Position numbers and translations under genes: made by a program | Notes under the pieces: generated by a model | What the model saw: only the letters and a program-made list of their open reading frames with translations | Databases searched by the model: none | What the model was told of the DNA's origin: nothing | Source of the DNA: Maribellus comscasis | GTDB lineage: Bacteria; Bacteroidota; Bacteroidia; Bacteroidales; Prolixibacteraceae | Length of the DNA: 64,000 nt | Direction: 5' to 3' | Assembly: GCF_009762775.1 (NCBI RefSeq) | Contig: NZ_CP046401.1 | Location: 2,604,001-2,668,000, forward strand | In this document: positions 54,322 through 63,037 of the stretch, piece by piece | Position numbering within the stretch: position 1 is the first letter of the stretch | Layout of the letters: every line of letters starts with the position of its first letter

Positions 54322-56022
54322 ATGAAACAACTATTTAAAACCCATAAAATACTGGTTTTGACAGCTCTTCTTTTTATTAGCTATTCTTGTGAAGAGTTTC
54401 TCGACCGTCCGACTGAAGACAACTATACAATTGACAGCTTTTATAAAACTGATGAGCAGTGTTTTCAGGCTGCCAATGTTTTGTACAGTGCTCCGTGGTA
54501 CGATTTCCAGAGAGGTTTTGTATGGATTGGTGATGTTTTGGCAGGCAATATGTACCTTGGGACCGATAACAACTACCAGAATTTTAACTTAACTTCTTCA
54601 AACGAAGATTTGGCAAACGCTGCCAATTCACTTTGGCTGGTAAATGGCCATTGTAACGCAGTTATCGAAAACATCAGAACCAAAGCCGGTCCCGATGTGA
54701 GTGAAGAAACAAGAAATACGGTAACCGGAGAAGCAATGGTGTGGAAAGCAATGGCTTACTTTTACCTGGTTCGCATCTGGGGAGCCATCCCGATTATTCA
54801 CAGCAACAGCGAAATAATTGGAGCAGGAAATGCCACCGAACTTCCTAAAAATCAAATTGAAGACGTTTATGAATACATCGTTCGCACATTGCTGAAAGCA
54901 ATTGAACTTCTTCCGGAACAAAACATAAAAGGGAGAATCAACAAAACCTCAGCTTACGGACTTCTGGCAAAAGTGTATTTAACCCGTTCGGGATACGGAC
55001 AAAATGGAACACGCAATCAGGCGGATCTTGACAAAGCGAAAGAATATGCAGCCAAAGTAGTTAATGAGAGCGGACTTTCCCTGGAACCGGTATACAGTAA
55101 TCTTTTCCGAATCTCAACCGGAAATTTCAACGAGGAAAATCTACTTTCATGGCGCTGGGTAGCTTCAGACCAGTGGACTTCACAAAACTCTTTACAATCC
55201 GATTTATCGTTAAACGGTTTTACAGGCCTGAACGATTCCTGGGGAACCTGGCGTGGCCCGACAATCGATCTCCAGTTTGCTTTTAATGAAGATGCCCGTG
55301 AACCACGAAACAATCGTGACGACCGCAGAAAGGCTACAATGATGATGAAAGACGATTATTATCCCTACTTCTGGCGTCATGTTGGAGGTTTTACCTGTAC
55401 ATGGGACGATGATAACAACGTTGCCGGAGCAACTTTTGGTATCGGTACGGGGGCAAATTGCGTAAAGCACATCGTTGGCCACTTTGAAGGCGACCACAAA
55501 GACGAAGCAGGGGTTCCTGCACGCAGAATGGCCACCGACCTGGCAACCCATATTTTACGCCTGGCTGATGTTTACCTGATATATGCCGAAGCAATTCTCG
55601 GAAACAATGAAACCACAAGTGATGCAGAAGCATTAAAAGCTTTTAACGCAGTTCGCAAACGTTCCATCTCAGCACATACCGATGTCTCGTCAATTTCTTT
55701 TGAAGATATTTTTAAAGAGCGCAGACTGGAGCTCGCACTTGAATGTGACAACTGGTATGATTTTGTACGACTGCACTATTACAAACCGGAATTGGCAAAA
55801 CAGTGGCTAAATAACCAGGAAAGAGGGTCTTTTAACGGATTACGTCAGTATTATGATGCCGAGATTGAAAAATCGGAAGTTACAATTGAATCGTTCAAGG
55901 TAAACATTACCAGCGATTCCAAATTCCAGCTGCCGTTTCCGGAAGTCGATCTGGCAATGAATCCCAACCTGAGAGATGACGTGGAACCTGTTCCATTTGA
56001 TTTCAGTACTATTGAATACTAA
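54322..56022 (+). CDS. SusD/RagB-family surface glycan-binding lipoprotein
   Basis: 566 residues. Lipobox YSCE (Cys23), then the SusD N-terminal pattern FLDRPTEDNYTIDSFYKTDEQCFQAANVLY; TPR-like helices; C-terminal part with FKERRLELALECDNWYDFVRL, the standard SusD motif. It caps the SusC barrel and captures oligosaccharides. The 18-base gap to susC indicates one transcript. It differs from neighbours only in substrate specificity, which is not readable from sequence. Confidence 0.95.
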   Translation: MKQLFKTHKILVLTALLFISYSCEEFLDRPTEDNYTIDSFYKTDEQCFQAANVLYSAPWYDFQRGFVWIGDVLAGNMYLGTDNNYQNFNLTSSNEDLANAANSLWLVNGHCNAVIENIRTKAGPDVSEETRNTVTGEAMVWKAMAYFYLVRIWGAIPIIHSNSEIIGAGNATELPKNQIEDVYEYIVRTLLKAIELLPEQNIKGRINKTSAYGLLAKVYLTRSGYGQNGTRNQADLDKAKEYAAKVVNESGLSLEPVYSNLFRISTGNFNEENLLSWRWVASDQWTSQNSLQSDLSLNGFTGLNDSWGTWRGPTIDLQFAFNEDAREPRNNRDDRRKATMMMKDDYYPYFWRHVGGFTCTWDDDNNVAGATFGIGTGANCVKHIVGHFEGDHKDEAGVPARRMATDLATHILRLADVYLIYAEAILGNNETTSDAEALKAFNAVRKRSISAHTDVSSISFEDIFKERRLELALECDNWYDFVRLHYYKPELAKQWLNNQERGSFNGLRQYYDAEIEKSEVTIESFKVNITSDSKFQLPFPEVDLAMNPNLRDDVEPVPFDFSTIEY

Positions 56023-56041
56023 CAGACTAAACTATAACAAA

Positions 56042-57292
56042 ATGGAAATAAAAAAATATTTTTCAAATAAGATTCCGGTTGCCTTTATTTTTCTCGTCCT
56101 GTCCGGTTTATTTTCCGGAATACTGTTTCAGTCATGCGAGAATGATGATGACGATGTGACTGCTCCGGATGCAACACCTGTTGTACGCTACATCAGGTTA
56201 ACCGAACCCGAAAAGTCCGACTCGCTGGTTACTCATGCTTTTATGGGAAATACGGTGGCAATTATTGGTGAAAACTTAGGTGCCGTAGTTGAAGTTTGGT
56301 TTAACGACCAGCAAGCCATCCTAAATACCAGTTTTATAACCAATACAAGTATTATCGTTACAATTCCAAACGAAATTCCTGAAATTGTAACCGACCAAAT
56401 AAGGCTTATCACAAAAGGCGAGGTTGAATCTACACATCCGTTTGGCGTAGATGTACCTGCACCAATGGTAGCTTCTATGTTGTGCGAATATGTAGAAGAT
56501 GGTAACGATGCTCTCATCCGGGGAAACTTCTTTCTCGACGACCCCAATAAACCACTTCAGGTATTTTTCCCGGGGAACCTCGAAGCCGAAATAAAAAGCG
56601 TAACCATTAATGAGATTGTAGTAACCGTTCCTGAAGGAGCAGGAGTTGGCCCGGTAACCGTAAAATCATTATACGGCTCAAGCCGTTCCTCATTCTATTT
56701 CCGCGATGACCGCAATTTTATCCTCGACTGGGACAATTTAACAGCAGCCGGAGGATGGCGTTCAGGTAAGATAGGTAATTCAAATCCGGACCCGATTGAT
56801 GGGAACTATGTTCGTTTTCAGGGCGACATGCCCGCTGATGCTTCCAGTAAATGGGACGAAGACAGTTTTAGTTTTAACTTGTGGAACCAGGCAAACGGCC
56901 GTTCCGATGAACCATTTTATTCGGATGATTTAAGCAAAGCGGTACTAAAATTTGAATGTTATGTTGTTGAACCATGGAAATCGGCTGCTTTGCAAATGAT
57001 TTTTACACCTTATTCAACAAGCGGAACCAACAGTTATCTTGCTGACACGAGCGTGCCCCGTGCCCTTTGGACTCCCTGGACTGAAACCGGATCTTACCAA
57101 ACCGAAGGATGGACTACAGTGTCTGTTCCACTAAGCAGCTTTAAATATACGCATGAAGGACAAACCAGTGCCAATTCTCTTACAAATGATATGCTGGGAG
57201 GACTTACATTTTTTGTTTGGCATGGCGGACTTACAGGAGAAGATTGCACCATACACATGTGTATCGACAATATCCGAGTTGTACCTGAATAG
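56042..57292 (+). CDS. Surface glycan-binding lipoprotein with TIG domains (SGBP_B type)
   Basis: 416 residues. Lipobox QSCE after a hydrophobic signal (Cys32). Two TIG/IPT Ig-like domains at about 55-150 and 150-235 (VAIIGENLGAVVEVWFNDQ, ALIRGNFFLDDP), then a C-terminal domain (about 235-416) with FYFRDDRNFILDWDNLTAAGGWR and SVPLSSFKY that matches the surface glycan-binding protein B family. ATG 56042 gives a normal lipoprotein signal; the ORF extended from 55976 overlaps susD and adds unrelated residues. It would sit on the cell surface beside SusCD and bind the polysaccharide. Confidence 0.88.
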   Translation: MEIKKYFSNKIPVAFIFLVLSGLFSGILFQSCENDDDDVTAPDATPVVRYIRLTEPEKSDSLVTHAFMGNTVAIIGENLGAVVEVWFNDQQAILNTSFITNTSIIVTIPNEIPEIVTDQIRLITKGEVESTHPFGVDVPAPMVASMLCEYVEDGNDALIRGNFFLDDPNKPLQVFFPGNLEAEIKSVTINEIVVTVPEGAGVGPVTVKSLYGSSRSSFYFRDDRNFILDWDNLTAAGGWRSGKIGNSNPDPIDGNYVRFQGDMPADASSKWDEDSFSFNLWNQANGRSDEPFYSDDLSKAVLKFECYVVEPWKSAALQMIFTPYSTSGTNSYLADTSVPRALWTPWTETGSYQTEGWTTVSVPLSSFKYTHEGQTSANSLTNDMLGGLTFFVWHGGLTGEDCTIHMCIDNIRVVPE

Positions 57293-57318
57293 AATGAAAA
57301 CCTGTTAATAGAAGAATT

Positions 57319-59415
57319 ATGCAAACAAAATTCAAAAAATATATCAATAGGGGCTTGCTGTTTCTAACGCTTGCCTCTGTCGCAATCCTTTCGATGTTTA
57401 TATCTTGCGATAAGGAAGATGAAAATGAAATAAGCGGAGTTGTTCTTGAAAGCTTTGGCCCAATGCCTATTGCAAGGGGCGCAGAATTAATGTTTATTGG
57501 TTATAATCTTAATCAGGTATCAGCTGTAGTTTTGCCATCAAATATTGAAATTACATCCTTCAACGAAAAAACATCTGACCTGTTAACGTTAACTATTCCG
57601 CAAGATGCAGTGGAAGGGTTAATTACTTTAAAAACTCCACAAGGTGACATTACAACTAAAACTCCAATAACCTATTCTGAACCAATTTCAATTGACAATT
57701 TTTCTCCTACATCCTTAAAAGCCGGACAGGAAATAACCATCAGCGGCGACTATTTGAATCTTGTAAAGGAAATTATTTTCACCGACCGTATTGCGATCGG
57801 CGATACAGCTTTCACAAGTCAAAGCAGGAAAGAATTGAAATTAGTTGTTCCGCAAGAAGCACAAACAGGCAAAATTGCCATTTCAAATGGAGCGGAAGAA
57901 CCTATTATTATTTACTCAAGCGCTGAACTAACCGTAACATTGCCCGCTTTTGCAACAATATCTCCAAACCCGGTTAAAGCAGGCTCTTCTTTGACCATTA
58001 CCGGTACCAACCTTGATTTGGTAAAACAAATAGTATTGGGGGGAGATAAAACAATTGCAGAATTTATAAGTCATTCAGAAACGACAATCGAACTTTCGGT
58101 TCCTGAAGATACTCAGGATGGTAAAATAACTATGTTTCCTGCATCAATGGTGGGTGTTGAATCATCAGAGGATTTAATGCTGGTGCTACCCACTGTCGCT
58201 GTTTCTACAACAACAATCAAAAACGGACAGGAAATAACAGTAACCGGAACCGATTTGTACCTCGTAGATAAAGTTCTTTTCGGAGGCGACGTTGAAGGAA
58301 GTATTGCCAGCGCTACTGAAACCGAAATGAAGGTCGTTGTCCCGGATGCTGCGGTTACCGGAATAATACGTTTTACAACAAAAGCACAAAAAGAAGTTAG
58401 CGGGCCGGAAATTACAATTATTGATCCTGTTTTCTCATCTTTTAGCCCGGGCGAATCAAAAGCCAATAATACCATAACCATCGAAGGAACCGATTTGGAC
58501 TTGGTTGTTGACGTGAAGTTTGCCGGTGAGGTTTCCGGAGTGATAGAATCTCAAACTGAAACCCAGTTGCAGGTTACTGTTCCCGTGGGCGCGTCCAGCG
58601 GGTTGATCCGACTAATTGCCAAAAATGGCAACCTGATTGTTTCATCTTCCGAAATTACGATTACAGCCAACTTGCCTGAGATTACAGGGTTTTCAGAACC
58701 CAAAGGTACTCCCGGAGAAATTCTGACCATCGAAGGATCCAACCTTCTTTTAATAAAAGAACTAATCTTCCCGGGCGATATCAAGGCAACGGCGTACGGC
58801 GTAAAAACCGATGAAATGGTTCAGGTGTATGTGCCAATTGATGTTGAAAAAGGATACGGAAATATTACAATTATTACGTACGAAGGTGAACAAGGTTTAT
58901 CTCCTGAACTATTTATTGGAGGTACCGATCCGATTACAGACGAAACGATTATTGTAATGGATTTTGAGCAACACGGCGATCACAACGGGTACTGGGATTC
59001 AGGCTGGAGTGGAAATACTGAGATTCTGGAAGAAAACGGAAATATCTTTCTAAGAGTCAATGGCGCACTCGATGGATGGATATTGAACTGCAATCATCAG
59101 GCAAACGGAGCTCCGGCTCCTGTTATAAACAATGTTGAAGACTATGTGCTCAAGTTCGACATTCGTATTGAAGAAGGAGTTACCGGTGCTGAAAATGCAC
59201 AACTGCAATTTGTGTTTGCCGACCAGTGGAACTACTGGTACGGAGCGGGATTGCTCCCTGCTACCACAAACGGCGACTGGATTACGGTTTCTGTTCCGGT
59301 AAGCACCTGGGGATTGACCGGAACATTTGATTTATCATCTGGAACCAATGGCTTGTATGGCGGAGTTGTTCCGGCTGGCGTCAGTTTGGACAATCTGCGA
59401 TTCGACCCAAAATAA
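57319..59415 (+). CDS. Multi-TIG surface lipoprotein with C-terminal glycan-binding domain
   Basis: 698 residues. Lipobox ISCD (Cys29). Then about six TIG/IPT repeats from about residue 35 to 535, each starting with a glycine-rich turn (ARGAELMFIGYNLNQV, AGQEITISGDYLNLV, AGSSLTITGTNLDLV, NGQEITVTGTDLYLV, ANNTITIEGTDLDLV, PGEILTIEGSNLLLI). The last 160 residues (MDFEQHGDHNGYWDSGW ... VSLDNLRFDPK) are a carbohydrate-binding-like module. The stalk extends the binding domain from the surface. It is the longer partner of the preceding protein in this PUL. Confidence 0.85.
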   Translation: MQTKFKKYINRGLLFLTLASVAILSMFISCDKEDENEISGVVLESFGPMPIARGAELMFIGYNLNQVSAVVLPSNIEITSFNEKTSDLLTLTIPQDAVEGLITLKTPQGDITTKTPITYSEPISIDNFSPTSLKAGQEITISGDYLNLVKEIIFTDRIAIGDTAFTSQSRKELKLVVPQEAQTGKIAISNGAEEPIIIYSSAELTVTLPAFATISPNPVKAGSSLTITGTNLDLVKQIVLGGDKTIAEFISHSETTIELSVPEDTQDGKITMFPASMVGVESSEDLMLVLPTVAVSTTTIKNGQEITVTGTDLYLVDKVLFGGDVEGSIASATETEMKVVVPDAAVTGIIRFTTKAQKEVSGPEITIIDPVFSSFSPGESKANNTITIEGTDLDLVVDVKFAGEVSGVIESQTETQLQVTVPVGASSGLIRLIAKNGNLIVSSSEITITANLPEITGFSEPKGTPGEILTIEGSNLLLIKELIFPGDIKATAYGVKTDEMVQVYVPIDVEKGYGNITIITYEGEQGLSPELFIGGTDPITDETIIVMDFEQHGDHNGYWDSGWSGNTEILEENGNIFLRVNGALDGWILNCNHQANGAPAPVINNVEDYVLKFDIRIEEGVTGAENAQLQFVFADQWNYWYGAGLLPATTNGDWITVSVPVSTWGLTGTFDLSSGTNGLYGGVVPAGVSLDNLRFDPK

Positions 59416-59431
59416 AAAAAATTTTTCACGG

Positions 59432-59470
59432 ATAGTCTTCTTTTTCCTGTTAAGAAGACTATTCTTTTTA
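59432..59470 (+). terminator. Hairpin terminator/attenuator just before the GH26 gene
   Basis: Perfect 9-base-pair stem ATAGTCTTC/GAAGACTAT with a 13-base loop, followed by TCTTTTTAATTT. It lies 16 bases after the TIG-lipoprotein stop; the GH26 ATG (59478) follows the T-run directly. It could terminate most PUL transcripts and let some read into GH26. Confidence 0.7.
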
Positions 59471-59477
59471 ATTTATT

Positions 59478-60863
59478 ATGAAGAAGTTTTGCCTATTTTT
59501 TTGGGCTGTTACAGTAGTTAGTGGTTTTGGTTGCGAGGAAAACAACGGAGGAGAAGATATCGTTGACAATATTTCGCCACAAGTGGAAAGTGTAACACCT
59601 TCTGACGGGGAGACCGGAGTTTCGTTGAATTCCAAAATAGTTATTACTTACAGTGAGCCAATAACACTGGGAAATTCCCATCAAATAGCCGTAAATAATA
59701 AAACCGTTGATGTGAGTGTAAATGAAAATCAACTTAATATTGAAACTGTATTGGAAAATAATACAGATTACTCCGTTACAATTTCGGCGATTTCTGTACT
59801 TGATTTGGCTAAAAATTATGCAGAAGAATTTTCCTTTTCTTTTTCAACAAAAACAAATAACCCGATAGAAATAAGTGCTGAGCTTGTAACTAAAAATCCG
59901 TCAAAGGAGGCAGAAAATGTCTATAATTTTTTAAAAGAAAACTATGGCCAAAAAGTAATTTCTGCCTCAATGTCAAACGTAGCGTGGAATATTAATGAAG
60001 CAGAATGGATTAAGCAACACACCGGGAAATACCCGGCCATAGCTTCGTTCGACTATATACACCTGCCTTTTTCTCCGGCCAATTGGATTGATTATTCAGA
60101 AACAGCATTTATTGAAGAATGGTGGAACAACAACGGCCTTGTTTGCGCCAGCTGGCACTGGAATGTTCCGTCAAACCAGGGGAGTGACAACTATTATTTT
60201 TATGCCGATGAAACCTCTTTTAAAGCTTCAAATGCAACAATTGAAGGAACCTGGGAAAATGAAATTGTAAAAGCTGACTTAGAAAAAATTAGCAGCTATA
60301 TTAAAATACTTAAAGAAAAAAACATTCCATTGATCTGGCGACCATTACACGAAGCCGCAGGAAATATTTATGAATACCAGGCGGGAGAGGCTTGGTTTTG
60401 GTGGGGTGCCAACGGAGCAGAAGCTTTTAAACAACTTTGGATTTATATGTTTAACTATTTCCGGGAAATGGAACTTGACAACCTTATATGGGTTTGGACC
60501 ACGCAAACCAACGACAATGATTTTTACCCCGGTGATAATTATGTTGATATTATTGGCCGGGATGTTTATAATAATTCAGATGCAAATTCAATCGCCGAAC
60601 AATTTTCCTCTATCCGGAATGAATATCCAAACAAAATAGTCACTTTAAGCGAAATGGGGAATGTGGCAACAATCTCCTCTCAATGGGCTGCAGGGGCAAA
60701 ATGGGCGTATTTTATGCCTTGGTACGACTTTGAAAGAACGAACAATTTAAATGAAGCTGATTTTAATCAACCCGCTCATCAGTTTGCCAACGCCGACTGG
60801 TGGATTGATGCAGTTAATCAAAGCTATGTAATTACACGTGATCAAATGCCAAATCTTAAATAG
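59478..60863 (+). CDS. GH26 endo-mannanase-like lipoprotein
   Basis: 461 residues. Lipobox FGCE (Cys19). Residues of about 35-130 are a Big_5-type Ig-like domain (SPQVESVTPSDGETGVSLNSKI). The GH26 barrel spans about 150-455: acid/base E292 in WRPLHEAAGN and nucleophile E392 in VTLSEMGNV, with IWVWTTQ between. GH26 enzymes mostly hydrolyse beta-1,4-mannan (also glucan and xylan variants exist). As the only hydrolase in the PUL it defines the likely substrate, beta-mannan. Surface location from the lipobox. Own hairpin-limited expression is possible. Confidence 0.88.
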   Translation: MKKFCLFFWAVTVVSGFGCEENNGGEDIVDNISPQVESVTPSDGETGVSLNSKIVITYSEPITLGNSHQIAVNNKTVDVSVNENQLNIETVLENNTDYSVTISAISVLDLAKNYAEEFSFSFSTKTNNPIEISAELVTKNPSKEAENVYNFLKENYGQKVISASMSNVAWNINEAEWIKQHTGKYPAIASFDYIHLPFSPANWIDYSETAFIEEWWNNNGLVCASWHWNVPSNQGSDNYYFYADETSFKASNATIEGTWENEIVKADLEKISSYIKILKEKNIPLIWRPLHEAAGNIYEYQAGEAWFWWGANGAEAFKQLWIYMFNYFREMELDNLIWVWTTQTNDNDFYPGDNYVDIIGRDVYNNSDANSIAEQFSSIRNEYPNKIVTLSEMGNVATISSQWAAGAKWAYFMPWYDFERTNNLNEADFNQPAHQFANADWWIDAVNQSYVITRDQMPNLK

Positions 60864-60886
60864 TTTTTTTTCATAAATTTTTTCCA

Positions 60887-60926
60887 AAGAGGGAGTAGAT
60901 CAATTTCCTGGTGCTCCTTCTTTTTT
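60887..60926 (+). terminator. Terminator after the GH26 gene
   Basis: Stem AAGAGGGAG/CTCCTTCTT with one G-T pair and an 18-base loop, followed by TTTT. It closes the PUL transcript 24 bases after the GH26 stop. Confidence 0.55.
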
Positions 60927-61059
60927 CATTTTCCTCCAGACTTGTTTCTCTTATTTTTCAGCATTTTTTTTATTTGAAGCTGCCAGTCAATCTCCCCTTT
61001 TGAACTATCAGTGCCAAATTTCAAATCAATTAAGCCTTGTAAGACCCGTTTAAATTGAC

Positions 61060-61089
61060 TTTGGCAATAAACAATTCTTTCTAACTTTG
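61060..61089 (+). promoter_or_regulatory. Predicted housekeeping promoter of the ECF sigma gene
   Basis: TTTG (61060-61063), 18-base spacer, TAACTTTG (61082-61089), an almost consensus Bacteroidota promoter. ATG follows at 61129, about 34 bases after the predicted start of transcription. ACTTTGGCAATAAA occurs twice (61058-61071 and 61084-61097), so both elements are parts of a direct repeat. Confidence 0.6.
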
Positions 61090-61128
61090 GCAATAAAATT
61101 GTTACTTTGCAGCTTCTAAACTAACAAC

Positions 61129-61716
61129 ATGTCCAACTTTTCATCCAGAAACGACAAACAATTGGTTTCGCAACTTATTGACAATGATGTGAAAGCATTT
61201 GATGAGCTGTTTCACAGGTACGGTGACAGATTGTTCCGATTTTCATTTTCCCTGCTCAAAAATCAGGAAGATTCAAAAGAAATAGTTCAGGAGACGTTTT
61301 ACAAAATTTGGAATAAAAGAAATGAAATTGATTCCTCAAAATCGTTCAAATCATTTCTTTTTACTGTTTCATATAATCTGATTATGGATCAGTTAAGGCT
61401 CAGACTAAAAGACAAAGAATTCAGACAATTTCTGGAAGTTAATTTTAAAGACAACAGTTTTTGCACCGACCACAGTTCTGATTATAACTTTTTAAATCAC
61501 CAGATTTCAGAAATCATAGAAAAACTCCCTGGGAAACGAAAAAAAATTTTCCAGTTAAGCAGAGAGAAAGGCCTTTCTCATCAGGAAATTGCAGAACAAT
61601 TGGGAATATCGGTAAAAACAGTTGAGAACCAGATAAACCTGACATTAAAACATATGAGACAACAACTTGGTAAAGATATTTTACCCGTTTTGTTATTTTT
61701 TTCTCTATTCCTCTGA
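61129..61716 (+). CDS. ECF RNA polymerase sigma factor (Bacteroidota type)
   Basis: 195 residues. Region 2 about 22-90 (FDELFHRYGDRLFRFSFSLLKNQEDSKEIVQETFYKIWNKR) and region 4 about 125-180 (LPGKRKKIFQLSREKGLSHQEIAEQLGISVKTVENQINL) make a complete ECF factor. It pairs with the FecR anti-sigma downstream and the STN-type SusC. The gap to fecR is 177 bases and contains a candidate target promoter and a hairpin. A strong housekeeping-type promoter lies upstream. Confidence 0.9.
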   Translation: MSNFSSRNDKQLVSQLIDNDVKAFDELFHRYGDRLFRFSFSLLKNQEDSKEIVQETFYKIWNKRNEIDSSKSFKSFLFTVSYNLIMDQLRLRLKDKEFRQFLEVNFKDNSFCTDHSSDYNFLNHQISEIIEKLPGKRKKIFQLSREKGLSHQEIAEQLGISVKTVENQINLTLKHMRQQLGKDILPVLLFFSLFL

Positions 61717-61771
61717 AACACGTTGTATCAAATACGAACGATAAATTAAAAAAAATTTGGGGGGTATCACT

Positions 61772-61784
61772 TAAATCTACGTAT
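61772..61784 (+). promoter_or_regulatory. Shared motif TAAATCTACGTAT before fecR
   Basis: TAAATCTACGTAT lies 110 bases before the fecR ATG, preceded by GGGGGGTATC. The same motif (TAAATCTATGTAT, one difference) lies 104 bases before the susC at 63038. Candidate ECF-dependent promoter. Confidence 0.5.
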
Positions 61785-61827
61785 AACAAATATGAACTGG
61801 CAAATAAGTTAATTCATAGTCTGGGAA

Positions 61828-61859
61828 AAAGAATCCCTTTAGTTTAAGAGGGATTCTTT
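61828..61859 (+). terminator. Hairpin in the fecR leader
   Basis: Perfect 11-base-pair stem AAAGAATCCCT/AGGGATTCTTT with a 10-base loop, 35 bases before the fecR ATG. No long T-run, so it may be an attenuator or an mRNA stability element rather than a terminator. Confidence 0.5.
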
Positions 61860-61893
61860 GTTTCCGGCCGGCAAAATATTTTCAATTGAAAAA

Positions 61894-62901
61894 ATGAACT
61901 CAGAGAAAGACAGTAACATATCAATTATCAATAAATATTTAAAGGGAGAGAGCTCGCCGGAAGAATTGCAAAATGCATTTAAACTATTTGAATCACCTTA
62001 TAAAAATTTAAATCTGAGAAAAGTAATTTTTGAATGGTGGAACAATGAAAAAAACTTAGAATCTCAATCAGGACCGGATAATCTTTCTGAAATTTTAGAC
62101 AAAATACACCATCAAATAAATTTAGGGCAAGTTCAACCCAAAAAGAAAAGTCAAAAAATAATAATAAAATATTCCGGAATCGCAGCCATCCTTGTTTTTG
62201 GTTTTCTGGCAGGTTTTTTTGTGCGCCAAATGAAAAAAGAGCAGCCGGTATATTACACCAGCGTCGCTCCGGTCGGATCGGTTTCTCAGGTTATCCTCCC
62301 CGATAGTTCAATGGTTTATTTAAACTCCGGATCAAAAATAACCTACTCCATCTCGGGGAAATTTGGGAACAGGGTGGTTTTTCTCGATGGTGAAGGCTGG
62401 TTTGATGTTACCAAAAACGCGAAAAAACCATTTGTAGTTTTCACTCCTTCATACAAAATAAAAGTACTGGGTACAAAATTTAATGTAAAGGGATACAAAA
62501 CAGAATCAAAAGTTATAACAACCCTCGAAGAAGGAAAAATACAAATTGCACCTTCTTTAAATCCAAATTTCAAAACGACCACAGTTCTGGAGCCGGGAGA
62601 ACAGTTTATTTTTGACTGTGAACAAAACATCTTTGAAACAAAACACGTAAACACTAAGCTTTTCAGTTCATGGAAGGATAACAAATTGATTTTTATAAAC
62701 ATGAACCTGAAGGAGCTGATCATATTGCTGGAAAGAAAATTTGGCGTCGACATTGTTGTTGCCGACAATATTGTTCTCGATTACCATTACGACGGAACGA
62801 TTAAGAACGAAACCATTTTAGAGGTACTTGAATTACTACAGGAAACATTACCAATAAACTATAAAATTGAAGGTCAACAAGTTATTATTCAAAAAAGATA
62901 A
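61894..62901 (+). CDS. FecR-family anti-sigma factor
   Basis: 335 residues. Cytoplasmic N-terminus (sigma binding), one membrane helix (about 88-108: IAAILVFGFLAGFFVRQ), FecR domain (GSVSQVILPDSSMVYLNSGSKITYS ... GEGWFDVTKNAKKPFVVFTPSYKIKVLGTKFNVKGY) and a DUF4974-type C-terminal domain (FINMNLKELIILLERKFGVDI). It relays the signal from the STN-SusC to the sigma factor. ATG 61894 is preferred over the upstream TTG at 61858, which lies in the hairpin. Confidence 0.9.
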   Translation: MNSEKDSNISIINKYLKGESSPEELQNAFKLFESPYKNLNLRKVIFEWWNNEKNLESQSGPDNLSEILDKIHHQINLGQVQPKKKSQKIIIKYSGIAAILVFGFLAGFFVRQMKKEQPVYYTSVAPVGSVSQVILPDSSMVYLNSGSKITYSISGKFGNRVVFLDGEGWFDVTKNAKKPFVVFTPSYKIKVLGTKFNVKGYKTESKVITTLEEGKIQIAPSLNPNFKTTTVLEPGEQFIFDCEQNIFETKHVNTKLFSSWKDNKLIFINMNLKELIILLERKFGVDIVVADNIVLDYHYDGTIKNETILEVLELLQETLPINYKIEGQQVIIQKR

Positions 62902-62921
62902 AGGAGGATAAACTTATGAGA

Positions 62922-62934
62922 TAAATCTATGTAT
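62922..62934 (+). promoter_or_regulatory. Shared motif TAAATCTATGTAT before the STN-susC
   Basis: 104 bases before the ATG at 63038; one base differs from the motif before fecR. It starts 20 bases after the fecR stop, so the receptor may have its own ECF-dependent start. Confidence 0.5.
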
Positions 62935-62946
62935 GCCTAACAAAAA

Positions 62947-62972
62947 CCGGCACGTGCTGTCACACCTGCCGG
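62947..62972 (+). repeat. Leader hairpin and GTGCTGTCACACC direct repeat
   Basis: CCGGCA (62947-62952) pairs with TGCCGG (62967-62972). GTGCTGTCACACC occurs at 62954-62966 and again at 62993-63005, 39 bases apart. Together they fill the leader of the receptor gene and may be regulatory. Confidence 0.5.
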
Positions 62973-63037
62973 AATCAATGTGTTTAACAAAGGTGCTGTC
63001 ACACCATTTATTATTTAACATTAAACAACGCAAATTT

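Noticed and set aside
62916..62924. Minimal ORF ATG-AGA-TAA behind a strong AAGGAGG
   Set aside because: Only two codons long; the SD-like run could be part of the shared-motif promoter region. Kept as a curiosity, no evidence of translation.
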